From: Diadema setosum
Taxonomy: Eukaryota; Echinodermata; Echinoidea; Diadematoida; Diadematidae
Reading direction: 5' to 3'
Assembly: GCA_033980235.1 (NCBI GenBank)
Contig: CM067065.1
Span: 22,510,837-22,574,836, forward strand
DNA: 64,000 nt
Shown: positions 1 to 10,219 of the stretch, piece by piece
Layout of the letters: each line of letters begins with the position of its first letter
Position numbering within the stretch: the stretch's first letter is position 1
The notes under the pieces: generated by a model
Database searches by the model: none
Seen by the model: only the letters and a program-made list of their open reading frames with translations
What the model was told of the DNA's origin: nothing
Made by a program: the position numbers and the translations under genes

Positions 1-43
1 CATAAAACCAACAAAAAGTTGCCAGACATGAATTTATAGTTAA

Positions 44-427
44 AGGGTGTGTAAAGTTCTGGTCGAGGTGTAGATTTAGCTTTTAACATTTTGCGAGATA
101 TTCAGAAACCACTCTATGAGATGTCAAAGAGCATTGCAGTTCTAAGGGGTATCAAAAATTTATTCGATGAAAATCGGTTTTGAAATGGCTGAGATATCCA
201 AAAACAAGGTGAAACAAAGAGATCCTAATAAAGTTGGGGCATGTCGCCTTTTATTATTAGCACTTTTGGGGATATCTCGGCCATTTGAAAACCAATTTTC
301 ATCAAATAAACGTTGAATCCTTCTTAGAATTACATGCTCTTTCATATTTCATAAGAGGCTTCTCATTATCTCACTTAGGAATGTTCAAAACATGAATCCC
401 TACCTCAACCAGTACTGCACAGTCCCT
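44..427. mobile_element. MITE with TTAA target duplication
   Basis: Present only in the 3' flank of copy A. The corresponding sites at 28330-28350 and 52680-52690 read straight through 'atagttaagggcag'. Here TTAA occurs on both sides (40-43 and 428-431), and the ends form an imperfect inverted repeat of about 30 bp (AGGGTGTGTAAAGTTCTGG against the reverse complement of the right end). The interior is also partly self-complementary around 'gatatctcggccattt'. A related sequence lies at about 48790-49070. No coding capacity. The TTAA duplication fits piggyBac-type non-autonomous elements; the superfamily is inferred. Confidence 0.8.
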
Positions 428-576
428 TTAAGGGCAGATTCTGAAAGAGCAGACTATTAGCTTCAAATGATGTATAGCTAGCTCAATGAAATGGACTCTC
501 CTAATCATCTAAAAATTGGAAAGAAAGCACACACTCATGAAAAGTGTGAACCGAGAAAATAGGCTCTGAAGTATTT

Positions 577-824
577 GAAGAGTTTGTTTGCAAAAACCGA
601 TAAGTCCATATTTGCCAAATGGAGATATTTGCGATTAAAGGTTAAGAAAAATAAAGAGAATAATAAGAAAATTTTTGCTTCTTTTGACCATAACTTCAAA
701 AATATACCTTTATATGTAGTGACCAATATATCACTTAAAAGGTATTACTTTGTACTTTATGATAGAGATCGTACTTCAAAATCTTCAAAAATGGACTTAT
801 CGGTTTTTGCAAACAAACCCTTCA
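577..824. mobile_element. 248-bp MITE, copy 1
   Basis: The ends TGAAGAGTTTGTTTGC and GCAAACAAACCCTTCA form a terminal inverted repeat that extends through 'aaaaaccgataagtccat'. The equivalent sites downstream of copies B (about 28490) and C (about 52830) are uninterrupted ('agtacttggtct'), so this is an insertion specific to copy A. A second, almost identical copy is at 25972-26220. The short ORFs inside it on both strands are by-products of the repeat. Target duplication could not be resolved. Confidence 0.75.
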
Positions 825-2550
825 TTTGGTCTATTCAAGTACTTAATCTTAATACCAAACCGCTAGCTGTGCGATGAATGGGACAAAAAAAAAACAGGAT
901 GTAAATCACTGGAGCAACAACAATGAAGAGATTATCAGCTTAGGCTGCAATTAAACATGTTCTATTAACACATTCTGCCCATGATTAATGCCGACTTTCA
1001 AAGCAGTTACAACATTATCTAAAGTTATTAGACTTGAAGGTGAAGAGTGTGCAAAGAGTTATCAAGAAATGAAAAGGTGCATCTTCAAGACATATCCGAT
1101 TTCACAACTCTACAAAAAAAAGTTGTAGAAAAATTGCTAAAAATGCACATTTCCGTCCATTTTATGATCCCAAACTTAAGAATAATGTAGAAGTGTAGGT
1201 CTTTCAGAAATTTTGAGAAACCCAAATTGACTAGGTTGACCCTTTTTACCTTTTTTGAGTCCTAATGTAAAATCAATGGGTGCGACATTTTGTTCGTTTT
1301 TGTCCTTTTCACTTCCGATAAGTTGGGGATAAGGCTACCAAATAAATTTCAATAACGACAAGAGATGTGGATAATGCATATGAATTTTCACCAAGTTTAA
1401 AGAAACTACGATTTGATATGTTGGTTGCAGGTGATTTATAACACATATTGTATTATCTATGTTCTCTTGTTACTCAAAAGCCAAAATTACTTCTTAACGG
1501 CAAAACAAAAAGTCTTTTAGGTTGCATTAAGATTTTTGCAAAAGACGCTGTCAATGGATACGTGTCTTTTTTTCCCAAAATTTCCCGCTTTAATGTTAAA
1601 CCTTTGGCATGAAAGTGGCAGGCGTGGGGTGAAATCTCCGATCATTCCAATATATCACGCTGGTACATATGCGGCTGTTTGTACATGATATCCCCTTCGT
1701 TATGGCACGCCTGAAAATAAATCAGATATCGGAAGAATAACAACGAAGATAGCAGCTGTCATGAAACAATTCAGAAAGAAACAATACTTTAGATATGCTC
1801 AGTATGGTAGTGTGATACACGTAGTTTTCATAGTTCGAGAAATTGTATGACAGTGAATATCAAACGGTTTTAGTATTTTGTTATTCTTTGCTGATGGCTG
1901 AGTATTATAAAGATAAATCACTCTCATTTCATTCAATTTCCTCTAAAAATGCTTTTCTGTGAGCATAACGTGATCTTACTACTTCCATCTTGCTATGAAT
2001 ATTGTTATTTTAACACGCTTAAGCCTTATAAATTATCCCAGAAAAATGCTTTCTTAACGCAAAGGAGTGTCCAAATCGTAGTGGGCTGCACATTTTATGA
2101 CCAAATACGCTATATATGAATATTCATTGAACATTTCGCGGTTTCTTGTTGGACAATTAATCAACAATATGCACGAGCCTCAACACAATTTAGAGCCTTT
2201 TCACAAAGTCCATCAAGTATGGAAGAGGACCAAGCTTTTACAACAAAAATCTGCACCGTCTGTATAAACGCATCCAATGGAGGCTGTCCATTTCAATTAT
2301 TGTCTGTTTGCACATAAAGTGAATTCATAATTTAAATAATAATAGGACGCATTACCATGTATTCCAAATACCCTGTCAGGAAACTTACAATCTTGGACAA
2401 CAGACAGACATGCAGGCACACATACACCAAGAAACACAAAAAGGGAGTCAATAGGATTATGCTGTGATACCGCTGTGATAGATTAAAAAAAGGCTGAATA
2501 ATTATAAAGATAACACTCAGGGCTTTAATAAGGAATACCTTAGTCTCCAA
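825..2550. other. 3' flank of copy A (duplicated block, no gene seen)
   Basis: No coding exon recognised. The sequence is paralogous to 28490-30140 (downstream of B) and 52830-54553 (downstream of C), with scattered indels. Reading frames present in one copy are broken in another, which argues against protein coding. It may contain the 3' untranslated region of copy A, but no polyadenylation signal could be placed with confidence. Confidence 0.6.
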
Positions 2551-2687
2551 TCAATACGCTGGCTTCCTTCTCCTCATGAGGACGGTGGCACAGGTGATGA
2601 TTGAGAGGAGGAAAATAACGACGAGGAGAGCGTACGTGGTCGACGACTTCTGCAGTGCGCCTCGACGAGGTCCGGCTGTAGGACCCG
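2551..2687 (-). CDS. Copy A terminal exon: TM helix and short tail
   Basis: 137 nt, entered in phase 1 after acceptor 'tttgcaaacag' and ending at a TGA (2551-2553). It encodes a Gly/Pro/Arg stalk, a hydrophobic segment ([20 protein letters not shown]) and the basic stop-transfer tail RRRKPAY. The tail is 7 residues with no tyrosine-based signalling motif, so signalling would need a partner chain (inference). The nearly identical exons at 30141-30277 and 54554-54690, all 137 nt, confirm the boundaries. Confidence 0.9.
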
Positions 2688-2859
2688 CTGTTTGCAAAGG
2701 ATAAGAAAGATGAAGATGATTTCTATCATTCAGCGAGTGTCAAAATGAATGTAACATGTGATGTATGTTCGACTCAGTCGATGAGATCTACCACGTACCT
2801 TGTAGGCCTACGTCACAATTGACCGTGACATGAAAAAAAAAGTATATATAGATATATGT

Positions 2860-2866
<7 letters not shown>

Positions 2867-2895
<29 letters not shown>
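2867..2895. repeat. TA microsatellite
   Basis: Alternating AT run in the intron between the TM exon and last Ig exon of copy A. It is the landing site of the adjacent TA-duplicating element. Copy C has a longer AT run at the same position (54843-54891), while copy B has none. Confidence 0.85.
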
Positions 2896-3441
2896 CAGTA
2901 CTCTCCGCGTAATCGGGTATCGCTTAAACCGGTACTCCGTTTAATTGGGTAGTAATGTCAAAATCAGTTCCAATGCACATTAAATTTACCTGATAATCGG
3001 GTTGCCTCTCCGCATAAATGGGTAAATAATTTTCTTATAATATAATTTCTTCCCACATTTTATCGCAAATAAAACACTTTAAGAAATCATGAAAGTCAAA
3101 TTTTCCACGGGTAATCGTATTCTCTGTAATTTGCAAAGATGACCAATCATTTGGGGAGTGATTAAACATGAGTTTTCTCAAGACATATTTGTCCGTAAAA
3201 AGAGTGTAAATTACTGCTCGTGACCCAGCAAGTGTAAGGTATGTATAATGTGCCGTGCAAGCATGTGTGTTCAAGCATAAAGCGTAGGTGTTTGGTGCAG
3301 TGTACAATGCATAACGATGTACATACACACATTATTATGTGTCAACTTAGAATGAGACGTGTTCTTCTGTTAAGCGGGTACTCCGCTTAATCGGGTAAGA
3401 AACGCTCTGCCCGAGCCTACCCGATTATGCGGAGAGTACTG
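2896..3441. mobile_element. 546-bp pogo/Tigger-like MITE
   Basis: Inserted in the last intron of copy A. Termini are CAGTACTCTCCGCGTAATCG and the matching inverted GCGGAGAGTACTG, flanked by TA on both sides (2894-2895 and 3442-3443). Subterminal repeats ('gcttaatcgggta' type) recur near both ends. The paralogous introns of B (about 30430) and C (about 54890) lack it. A CAGTA start with TA duplication is characteristic of the pogo/Tigger branch of Tc1/mariner. The internal ORF at 3035-3328 shows no transposase features. Confidence 0.8.
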
Positions 3442-3763
3442 TATATATATATCTTCAAAATGAAAATATGGATTGCTGACAGCCTTGCTATGATCGTTCC
3501 TGGGCATGCCAGAAGATGACCAAAACCGCAGAAACAATTTATCTACACACTATCATAGTTCAGATTATTGTGATTATACTGTTTGCTATACCCAATAAAT
3601 GATAATGACAGTGATGATATTTGTGCATATGTTTGTTGTTGTTATTATTGTTGTTTTACATCGTCATTGATTAAGAGTTCTGACCGGTTGAAACATGGAT
3701 GGACTTCATTTCAGCCTTTGCCTCGCTGCAATTCAACACCATGATTGGCATACACAATCTCAC

Positions 3764-4063
3764 CTTTGACCCTTCTTGTCGGACAATGAGTCACGTGGGT
3801 GGAGGTGGGGCCAAGACCGTTTGTACCGGAGCACTTGACATTGATGCACCTGTCCGGACGATTACGGAGAATACCCGAGGCACAGCTGGAGTTGGACAGG
3901 GTGATGTTGTCGGCAACGATCTCGTAGGTGTGGAGGTGCGGGTAGGGTTGGTCAGCCAGGGTCACGTGACAATTGATGATGAGAGTAACTTGGTTGCCTT
4001 CTCCTCGGATCTCATGGGTCTCGATCGTCAGGATGTTATCAGCCGGAGCTCTGGGTTCTGATC
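3764..4063 (-). CDS. Copy A third membrane-proximal Ig exon
   Basis: 300 nt, phase 1 at both ends; acceptor 'ggaaaccag', donor AAAG|GTGAGA. Encodes a 100-residue Ig fold with strand B cysteine (IINCHV), a conserved Q-P-Y-P-H-L-H-T-Y segment where a strand C Trp would normally sit, and the C-terminal [13 protein letters not shown] and HCP cysteines. NIT and NSS glycosylation sites are present. It has one extra cysteine (SSCASG) not shared with the two preceding Ig exons, which might form an intermolecular bond (inference). Near-identical exons occur in B and C. Confidence 0.9.
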
Positions 4064-4382
4064 CTGGTTTCCAGTGTGAAGAAGATGAATCTGACTTTAA
4101 CCAGAGTGTAAAGCATTCCAGGAATAGCTTCCGTTTCACACAGTAATGCTAACAAAAGTATATATTTTAGCGTCCAAATAAAGCTATTGCCGATGTTAAT
4201 GGCCGGCAGTTCAGAAAATGATGTCATAACAATACATTAACACTGAAAGACGCCTGATTGGTAGTGAAAACACACCGTTTATTATTTCCACTCTCAAAAG
4301 GAATGAAATGTGTCCAGCTTTGTCATTTGGTAATCATATGTGTACTTTCTTCCTCAAGTTCTTTAGTCAGAGTATAAATATT

Positions 4383-4494
4383 ATTAGGTGATCCGAGTAT
4401 CTTTCGGATCACCTTCTGTATCTGTACTGATTCTTTCTTCTTTATTAGGTGATCCGAGTATCCTTCGGATCACCTTCTGTATCTGTACTGATTC
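4383..4494. repeat. Duplicated 62-bp hairpin unit
   Basis: Two tandem copies of a segment containing AGGTGATCCGAGTAT then CGGATCACCTT, each able to fold into a hairpin, separated by 'ctgtatctgtactgattc'. They form the left end of the Helitron-like insertion. Confidence 0.8.
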
Positions 4495-5469
4495 TTTCTT
4501 TATTTCTCCTCAAAAGTTGTGCAGAGGTTAGCTCAGAAAGTGCATTGCCTATCAATGTCAAACTTATACCATATATGTATCGTGTCGCAAAGACGGCAAT
4601 CGAACTAAAATCATGGTGATCAGTCGACCGTGACGTCACTATGACGTCATTATATGAAAACACATTCTCAAAGATATCTCATTAATGGAATGGAGTTTTT
4701 CAATGAAATTAACGTCACATATATTTCAGGTCAAGCGCATTCTACTCATATTCTCAAAATTCATCTATATCTTAAAACGTGCGCGTACGCGCGCGTTGAA
4801 ATATTTGTATGCTCAAATCGAGCTCAATTTTTTTTTGCACACGTTTCAGACCATTTGGAGCATTTTTTGAAGAATTGAAAAAATTGGACGGACGCGTACG
4901 CGCGCGCTCATATACGCACGCACAGCTCATATGCAATAGAAATTTCCCTTATTTTCACACTTATCGGCTGCCTGAAATGTCAAGGAATATATCTACCAAG
5001 TTTCAAGTCAATTCGACTCAATATGACGTCATACGGGCCCGTCAAAGTTGAAATTCGGCGCGCGCGTCAATGGCGATATACAGTACAACTATGCCAAAAA
5101 AAAACTGCCAATTTTAAATCCGATTTTACTCGTCAGGATGGACGGTGACCCCCCATTTTCTTTACATATTTTGAAAGCTGATGAGTTGTACATGTCATTT
5201 CATGGGGTGGCAATGCTGACAAAATGATTAAAAGATATCAAATTTCTTAATAAAGTAAAAAAAAGTAAGTTTTCAAAATGACGTCATCAAATTTCAAGTT
5301 CATTCGAGCATATCTCACTAGTCCTTTGTCAATTTTCACCCAGATTTCAGTATGATTTAGCTTATTTGATGTTCTTTCAAACATAAAATTACAATATTTT
5401 GATTGGATAACGGTATCACCTCGTAAAAATGGATTAAAAGTAATCTTGTCAAATTTGACCAGTTTACGT

Positions 5470-6620
5470 GTTATCTCTATGGGAGTGCAGTTTTTCTGGA
5501 AATGAAAATTGACATGACTATCTTTATCGAGCACTAGCTCACTTAAGCTTCGGTAAATTTCTCCCAGATTTTAATATGTTGTAGCTGAGACTTTACGCTA
5601 CCGTGAATGTGCCCTTTGTTTTTTCATACGATGTCAGAATCACGTCAAAAAGTTGGGTTGAAATTCAGGCTTATCTTCGATGTATTGAGATATTTCTTTC
5701 TTTCTGCAACTTTCTTTGCAATAACTCAAGAAAAACGGCCTCTATCACTTCCATATTTTGCACATGTTTAGTTCATGTCACGTGAATTATTTCATAAAAT
5801 AACAACTACTTGATCGGACACCATCTTGGGTATGTAAATTAGGGTCAAAGGTCATAGGTGTTTCACCCTGTATCTTAGTGAATACATGTCCTATCTTTCC
5901 CATATTTTGCACACGCAAAGACCATGTTACAAGGATCATTTCACAAAATAACCACTTTTTACTCAGATGCCATCTTGTCTGTACAAATTGAGGTCAAAGG
6001 TCATATGTACTTCTTTTTGTATCTTCGTTATGACGTGTTATCTCTATGGGAGGGAATTTTCTTTAATGTGAAAATTGACATGATTGTCTCTATCGAGCAC
6101 TAGCTCACTTACCCTTCGGTGAATTTCTCCCAGATTTTAATATGTTGTAGCTGAGACTTTGCGCTATCGTTTTGTTTCCTTTGTTTGTTCATACGATGTC
6201 GGGATTATGATAAAAAATTGGTTGAAATTAAAGCTTATCTTCTATGTATTGAGATATTTCTTTCTTTCTGCAACTTTCTTTGCAATAACTCAAGAATAAC
6301 ACGCCCTATCACCCCCATATTTTGCACATGTTTAGTTCATGTCTCGTACATTATTTCATAAAATAACAACTACTAGATCGGACAACATCTTGGGTATGTA
6401 AATTAGGGTCAAAGGTCATAAATGTTTCATCTTGTATCTTAGTGAATACCTGTCCTATCTTTCCCATATTTTTCACACGTATAGACGATGTCGCGAGAAT
6501 CATTTCACAAAATAACCACTATTTCATCAGATGCAATCTTGGGAGTGCAAAGGTGGGTCAAAGGTCATATGTATTCATTGCTGTATCTTCGTTATTCAGT
6601 GTATACAGAATTTGGTACCA
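5470..6620. repeat. Internal ~560-bp direct repeats
   Basis: Within each unit of the insertion a segment starting 'gtgttatctctatgggag' occurs twice (5470 and 6030 in unit 1; about 8064 and 8630 in unit 2). Each includes 'gagcactagctcactta', 'caactttctttgcaataact' and two AGGTCA direct repeats. Four diverged copies in all. No coding potential seen. Confidence 0.8.
5841..6567 (+). promoter_or_regulatory. Four DR1 nuclear-receptor-like sites, unit 1
   Basis: AGGGTCAAAGGTCA at 5841-5854 and 6405-6418, AGGTCAAAGGTCA at 5991-6003 and TGGGTCAAAGGTCA at 6554-6567. These are direct repeats of the AGGTCA half-site with 1-nt spacing (DR1), the consensus bound by RXR heterodimers, HNF4 and COUP-TF in animals. 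The motif match is seen directly; function is inferred and may be incidental to the repeat. Confidence 0.5.
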
Positions 6621-7774
6621 AAGATGGCAGATATGACTCCCTTTTCTAAATGAGAATGCAAACATCACACGGCCAATGTCTCTAAACACAGATGAAACTT
6701 GTATGGTCATGCCTATTGCGATCAGGACTCGAATCATTGATAAAAAAAAAAATCGGATCACCTTAATTTGTCAGTGATGACAAATTACAATCTCTAGTTT
6801 CTTTATTTCTCCGCAAAAGTTGTGCAGAGGTTAGCTCAGAAAGTCCGCTGCCTATCAATTTCAAAATTATACCATGTATGCATCATGTCCCAAAGACGAC
6901 AAATCTAATGTATCACTGTGATCAGTCGACCGTGACGTCACTATGACGTCATGACATGAAAACACATTCTCAATCATATCTCATTAATGGAATAGAATTT
7001 TTCAATGAAATTTACGTCACAAATGTTTCAAGTTATGCGCATTCTACTCATGTTCTCAAAATTCATATATTCTCTTAAAACGTGCGCGTACGCGCGCGTT
7101 GAAATATTTGTATGCTCCAATCGAGCTCAAATTTTTTTTTGCACACGTTTTCAGACCATTTGGAGCATTTTTTGAAAAATTGAAAAAATCGGAGGGACGC
7201 GTGCGCGCGCGCGCATATACCCACGCACAGCTCATATGCAATAGAAATTTCCCGTTATTTCACACTTATCGGCTGCCTGAAATGTCAAGGAATATTTCTA
7301 CTAAGTTTCAAGTTAATCCGACTCAATATGACGTCATACGGGCCCGTCAAAGTTGAAATTCCGCGCGCGCGTCAATGGCGATATACAGTGCAACTATGCC
7401 AAGAAACTGCCAATTTTAAATCCGATTTTACTCGTCAGGATGGACGGTGACCCCCCATTTTCTGTACATATTTTGAAAGCTGATGAGTTGTACATGTCAT
7501 TTCATGGGGTGGCAATGCTGACAAAATGATTAAAAGATATCAAATTTCTTAATAAAGTAAAAAAAGTAAATTTTCAAAATGACGTCATCAAATTTCAAGT
7601 TCATTCGAGCGTATCTCACTAGTCCTTTGTCAATTTTCACCCAGATTTCAGTATGATTTAGCTTATTTGATGTTCTTTCAAACATAATATTACAAAATTT
7701 TGATTGGATAACGGTATGACCTCGTAAAAATGGATTGAAAGTAATCTTGTCAAATTTGACCAGTTTACGTGTTA

Positions 7775-8063
7775 CTCTCTAAAAAAAATCGAGTGAAAAT
7801 ATTCACTCTTGAAGGAGTGAATACAAAAAAGAGTGAATTTACAGTGAAATTGGAGTGAATTTGGAGTGAAAATGTTCATTTTCACTCATTTTGGAGTGAC
7901 CTCAGGGATCACTCGAAGATTTAGGAGTGATCCCTGAGGTCACTCCAAAACGAGTGAAAATAAACATTTTCACTCAAAATTCACTCCAATTTCACTCTAA
8001 ATTCACTCTTTTTTGTATTCACTCCTTTAAGAGTAAATATTTTCACTCGATTTTTTTAGAGAG
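7775..8063. mobile_element. 289-bp palindromic MITE nested in unit 2
   Basis: Inserted at TA (7773-7774 and 8064-8065). Unit 1 of the same insertion has the empty site 'gtgttatctctatgg'. Almost the entire element is one palindrome centred near 7922: CTCTCTAAAAAAA at the left matches TTTTTTTAGAGAG at the right, and the GAGTGA/TCACTC motif recurs about twenty times along both arms. It would fold into a single long hairpin. TA duplication suggests a Tc1/mariner-type mobiliser (inference). Confidence 0.85.
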
Positions 8064-8433
8064 TATCTCTATGGGAGTGCAGTTTTTCTGGAAATGAAAA
8101 TTGAAATGACTATCTTTATCGAGCACTAGCTCACTTAAGCTTCGGTAAATTTCTCCCAGATTTTAATATGTTGTAGCTGAGACTTTACGCTACCGTGAAT
8201 GTGCCCTTTGTTTTTTCATACGATGTCAGAATCACGTCAAAAAGTTGGGTTGAAATTTAGGCTTATCTTCGATGTATTGAGATATTTCTTTCTTTCTGCA
8301 ACTTTCTTTGCAATAACTCAAGAAAAAACGGCCTCTATCACTTCCATATTTTGCACATGTTTAGTTCATGTCACGTGAATTATTTCATAAAATAACAACT
8401 ACTTGATCGGACACCATCTTGGGTATGCAAATT

Positions 8434-9163
8434 AGGGTCAAAGGTCATAAGTGTTTTACCCTGTATCTTAGTAAATACATGTTCTATCTTTCCCATATTT
8501 TGCACACGCAAAGACCATGTTACAAGAATTATTTCACAAAATAACCACTTTTTACTCAGATGCCATCTTGTCTGTGCAAATTGAGGTCAAAGGTCATATG
8601 CACTTCTTTTTGTATCTTGGTTATGACGTGTTATCTCTATGGGAGGGATTTTTTTTTTTAATGTGAAAATTGACATGATTGTCTTAATCGAGCACTAGCT
8701 CACTTACCCTTCGGTGAATTTCTCCCAGATTTTAATATGTTGTAGGTGAGACTTTGCGCTATTGCTATGTGCCCTTCGATTTTTCATACGATGTCGGAAT
8801 TACGATAAAAACTTGGTTGAAATTAAAGCTTATCTTCTATGTATTGAGATATTTCTTTCTTTCTGCAACTTTCTTTGCAATAACTCAAGAAAAACACGCC
8901 CTATCACCCCCATATTTTGCACATGTTTAGTTCATGGCTCGTACATTATTTCATAAAATAACAACTACTAGATCGGACAACATCTTGGGTATGTAAATTA
9001 GGGTCAAAGGTCATAAATGTTTCATCTTTTATCTTAGTGAATACCTGTCCTATCTTTCCCATATTTTTCACACGTATAGACGATGTCGCGAGAATCATTT
9101 CACAAAATAACCACTATTTCATCAGATGCAATCTTGGGAGTGCAAAGGTGGGTCAATGGTCAT
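8434..9163 (+). promoter_or_regulatory. Four DR1-like sites, unit 2
   Basis: AGGGTCAAAGGTCA at 8434-8447 and 9000-9013, AGGTCAAAGGTCA at 8584-8596, and a one-mismatch version TGGGTCAATGGTCA at 9150-9163. They sit at positions equivalent to the four sites of unit 1. Confidence 0.5.
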
Positions 9164-9387
9164 ATGTACTTGTTGCTGTTTCTTCGTTATAGTGTATACA
9201 GAATTTGGTACCTAACATGGCAGATATGACTCCCTTTGCTAAATGAGAATGCAAACATCACACGGCCAATGTCTCTAAACACAGATGAAACTTGTATGGT
9301 CATGCCTATTGCGATCAGGACTCGAATCATTGATAAAAAAAATCGGATCACCTTAATTTGTCAGTGATGACAAATTACTATCTCTAG

Positions 9388-9940
9388 TTTTTATTTGTTT
9401 GCATGAAACACATCAACCTGACACGAACGATTCGATGTGTACTTGACAGTCGATAAAGGACAGATTTGCCAACTTTGCAATTACGTATGGAATATTGGCA
9501 CACTCATAAACAAAATACACACTGTAGAAACATAGATGAATGAAATGGGAAAATGAAACCTTCCATTGAGACTTTTCAAGTGTTTCAAAATGAAATAAAG
9601 TCGAAACTTGAGGAATCTATTTCTGGAATTGTTTGATACCCAATCACACTTCAATATCAGGAAATCGGGCTGAGATTTGGTACCAGCTAGCTTATCTTCA
9701 CCTACAAATTACTAACAGTGTGACCCGTCGCAATTAACACAAAACCCTGATGAAAAATGCAAATCATTCACACATTAACATTAACTAGAACTACTGTATC
9801 TTCGAACACATTAAGGGCGTTTAGTGACTAGCATTGTGATTATTTTTCAGTATCACTAAAAAGAACATTCCAAATACCACAGCTTAGTCCTAGGAAAATG
9901 ATAGCTAGCCAATGTGATCACTGAACTGTTGAAGACGTAC
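9388..9940 (-). other. Copy A intron remainder, no element recognised
   Basis: The remainder of the intron between the second and third membrane-proximal Ig exons. It is collinear with copy C at about 55840-56449 with small indels. No exon or RNA gene seen. Confidence 0.6.
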
Positions 9941-10219
9941 CTGAATCTGGCGGGCAGTAAGTATCACTTTTGAAAGTTTCTCCGAAGTCGTTTAAAGCCA
10001 TACAGGAAACAGCAATACATGTCGTAGGCAACGGATCAAAGGTCGCTGAAGGTTCGTCAGACGACGATATCACTTGATCGTTAGCCGTAATCTTGAAGGT
10101 ATGGATTGGCGGGAAAGGCTGGTCGGCGTGATTCACGTGACACGTGATGTTGAGAAGCGTCTGGTCCTCCCTCTCCAGAGACTGGTAATCGATTGATATG
10201 ATACCTGGCTCAGGTTCGT
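9941..10219 (-). CDS. Copy A second membrane-proximal Ig exon
   Basis: 279 nt, phase 1 at both ends; acceptor 'ctcaaatag', donor TCAG|GTACGT. Encodes 93 residues beginning DEPEPGIISIDY, with NITCHVN (strand B Cys and a glycosylation site), [11 protein letters not shown], then TTCIAVSCMALNDFG and a terminal TYCPPDS. Cysteine spacing matches the neighbouring Ig exons, showing that the three arose by exon duplication. It is one residue longer than the copy B version. Confidence 0.9.

Larger units (their letters stand above)
4383..9387. mobile_element. 5-kb tandem Helitron/Helentron-like insertion
   Basis: Present only in copy A. The corresponding intron of C (about 55840) reads 'agtataaatattcttttcatttg' with no insert. 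The left end has TTAGGTGATCCGAG and the right end the inverted TCGGATCACCTTAA. Next come a perfect 8-bp stem hairpin (9355-9376, AATTTGTC/GACAAATT), 7 nt and CTAG (9384-9387). The insertion lies between T and T. Inverted subterminal repeats plus a 3' hairpin and CTAG are Helitron/Helentron features, and the element is a tandem of two units (4383-6797 and 6798-9387). No Rep/helicase coding was seen, so it is non-autonomous. Classification is inferred. Confidence 0.65.

Noticed and set aside
575..877. 100-residue ORF with Lys-rich segment, partly repeated at 25938-26135
   Set aside because: Lies within the 248-bp inverted-repeat element, and both strands are open for the same reason. No conserved start or function.
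3699..4061. 120-residue plus-strand ORF, also at 55133-55495
   Set aside because: Antisense shadow of the third Ig exon. Its conservation between copies follows from the coding strand, where splice sites and Ig motifs fit.
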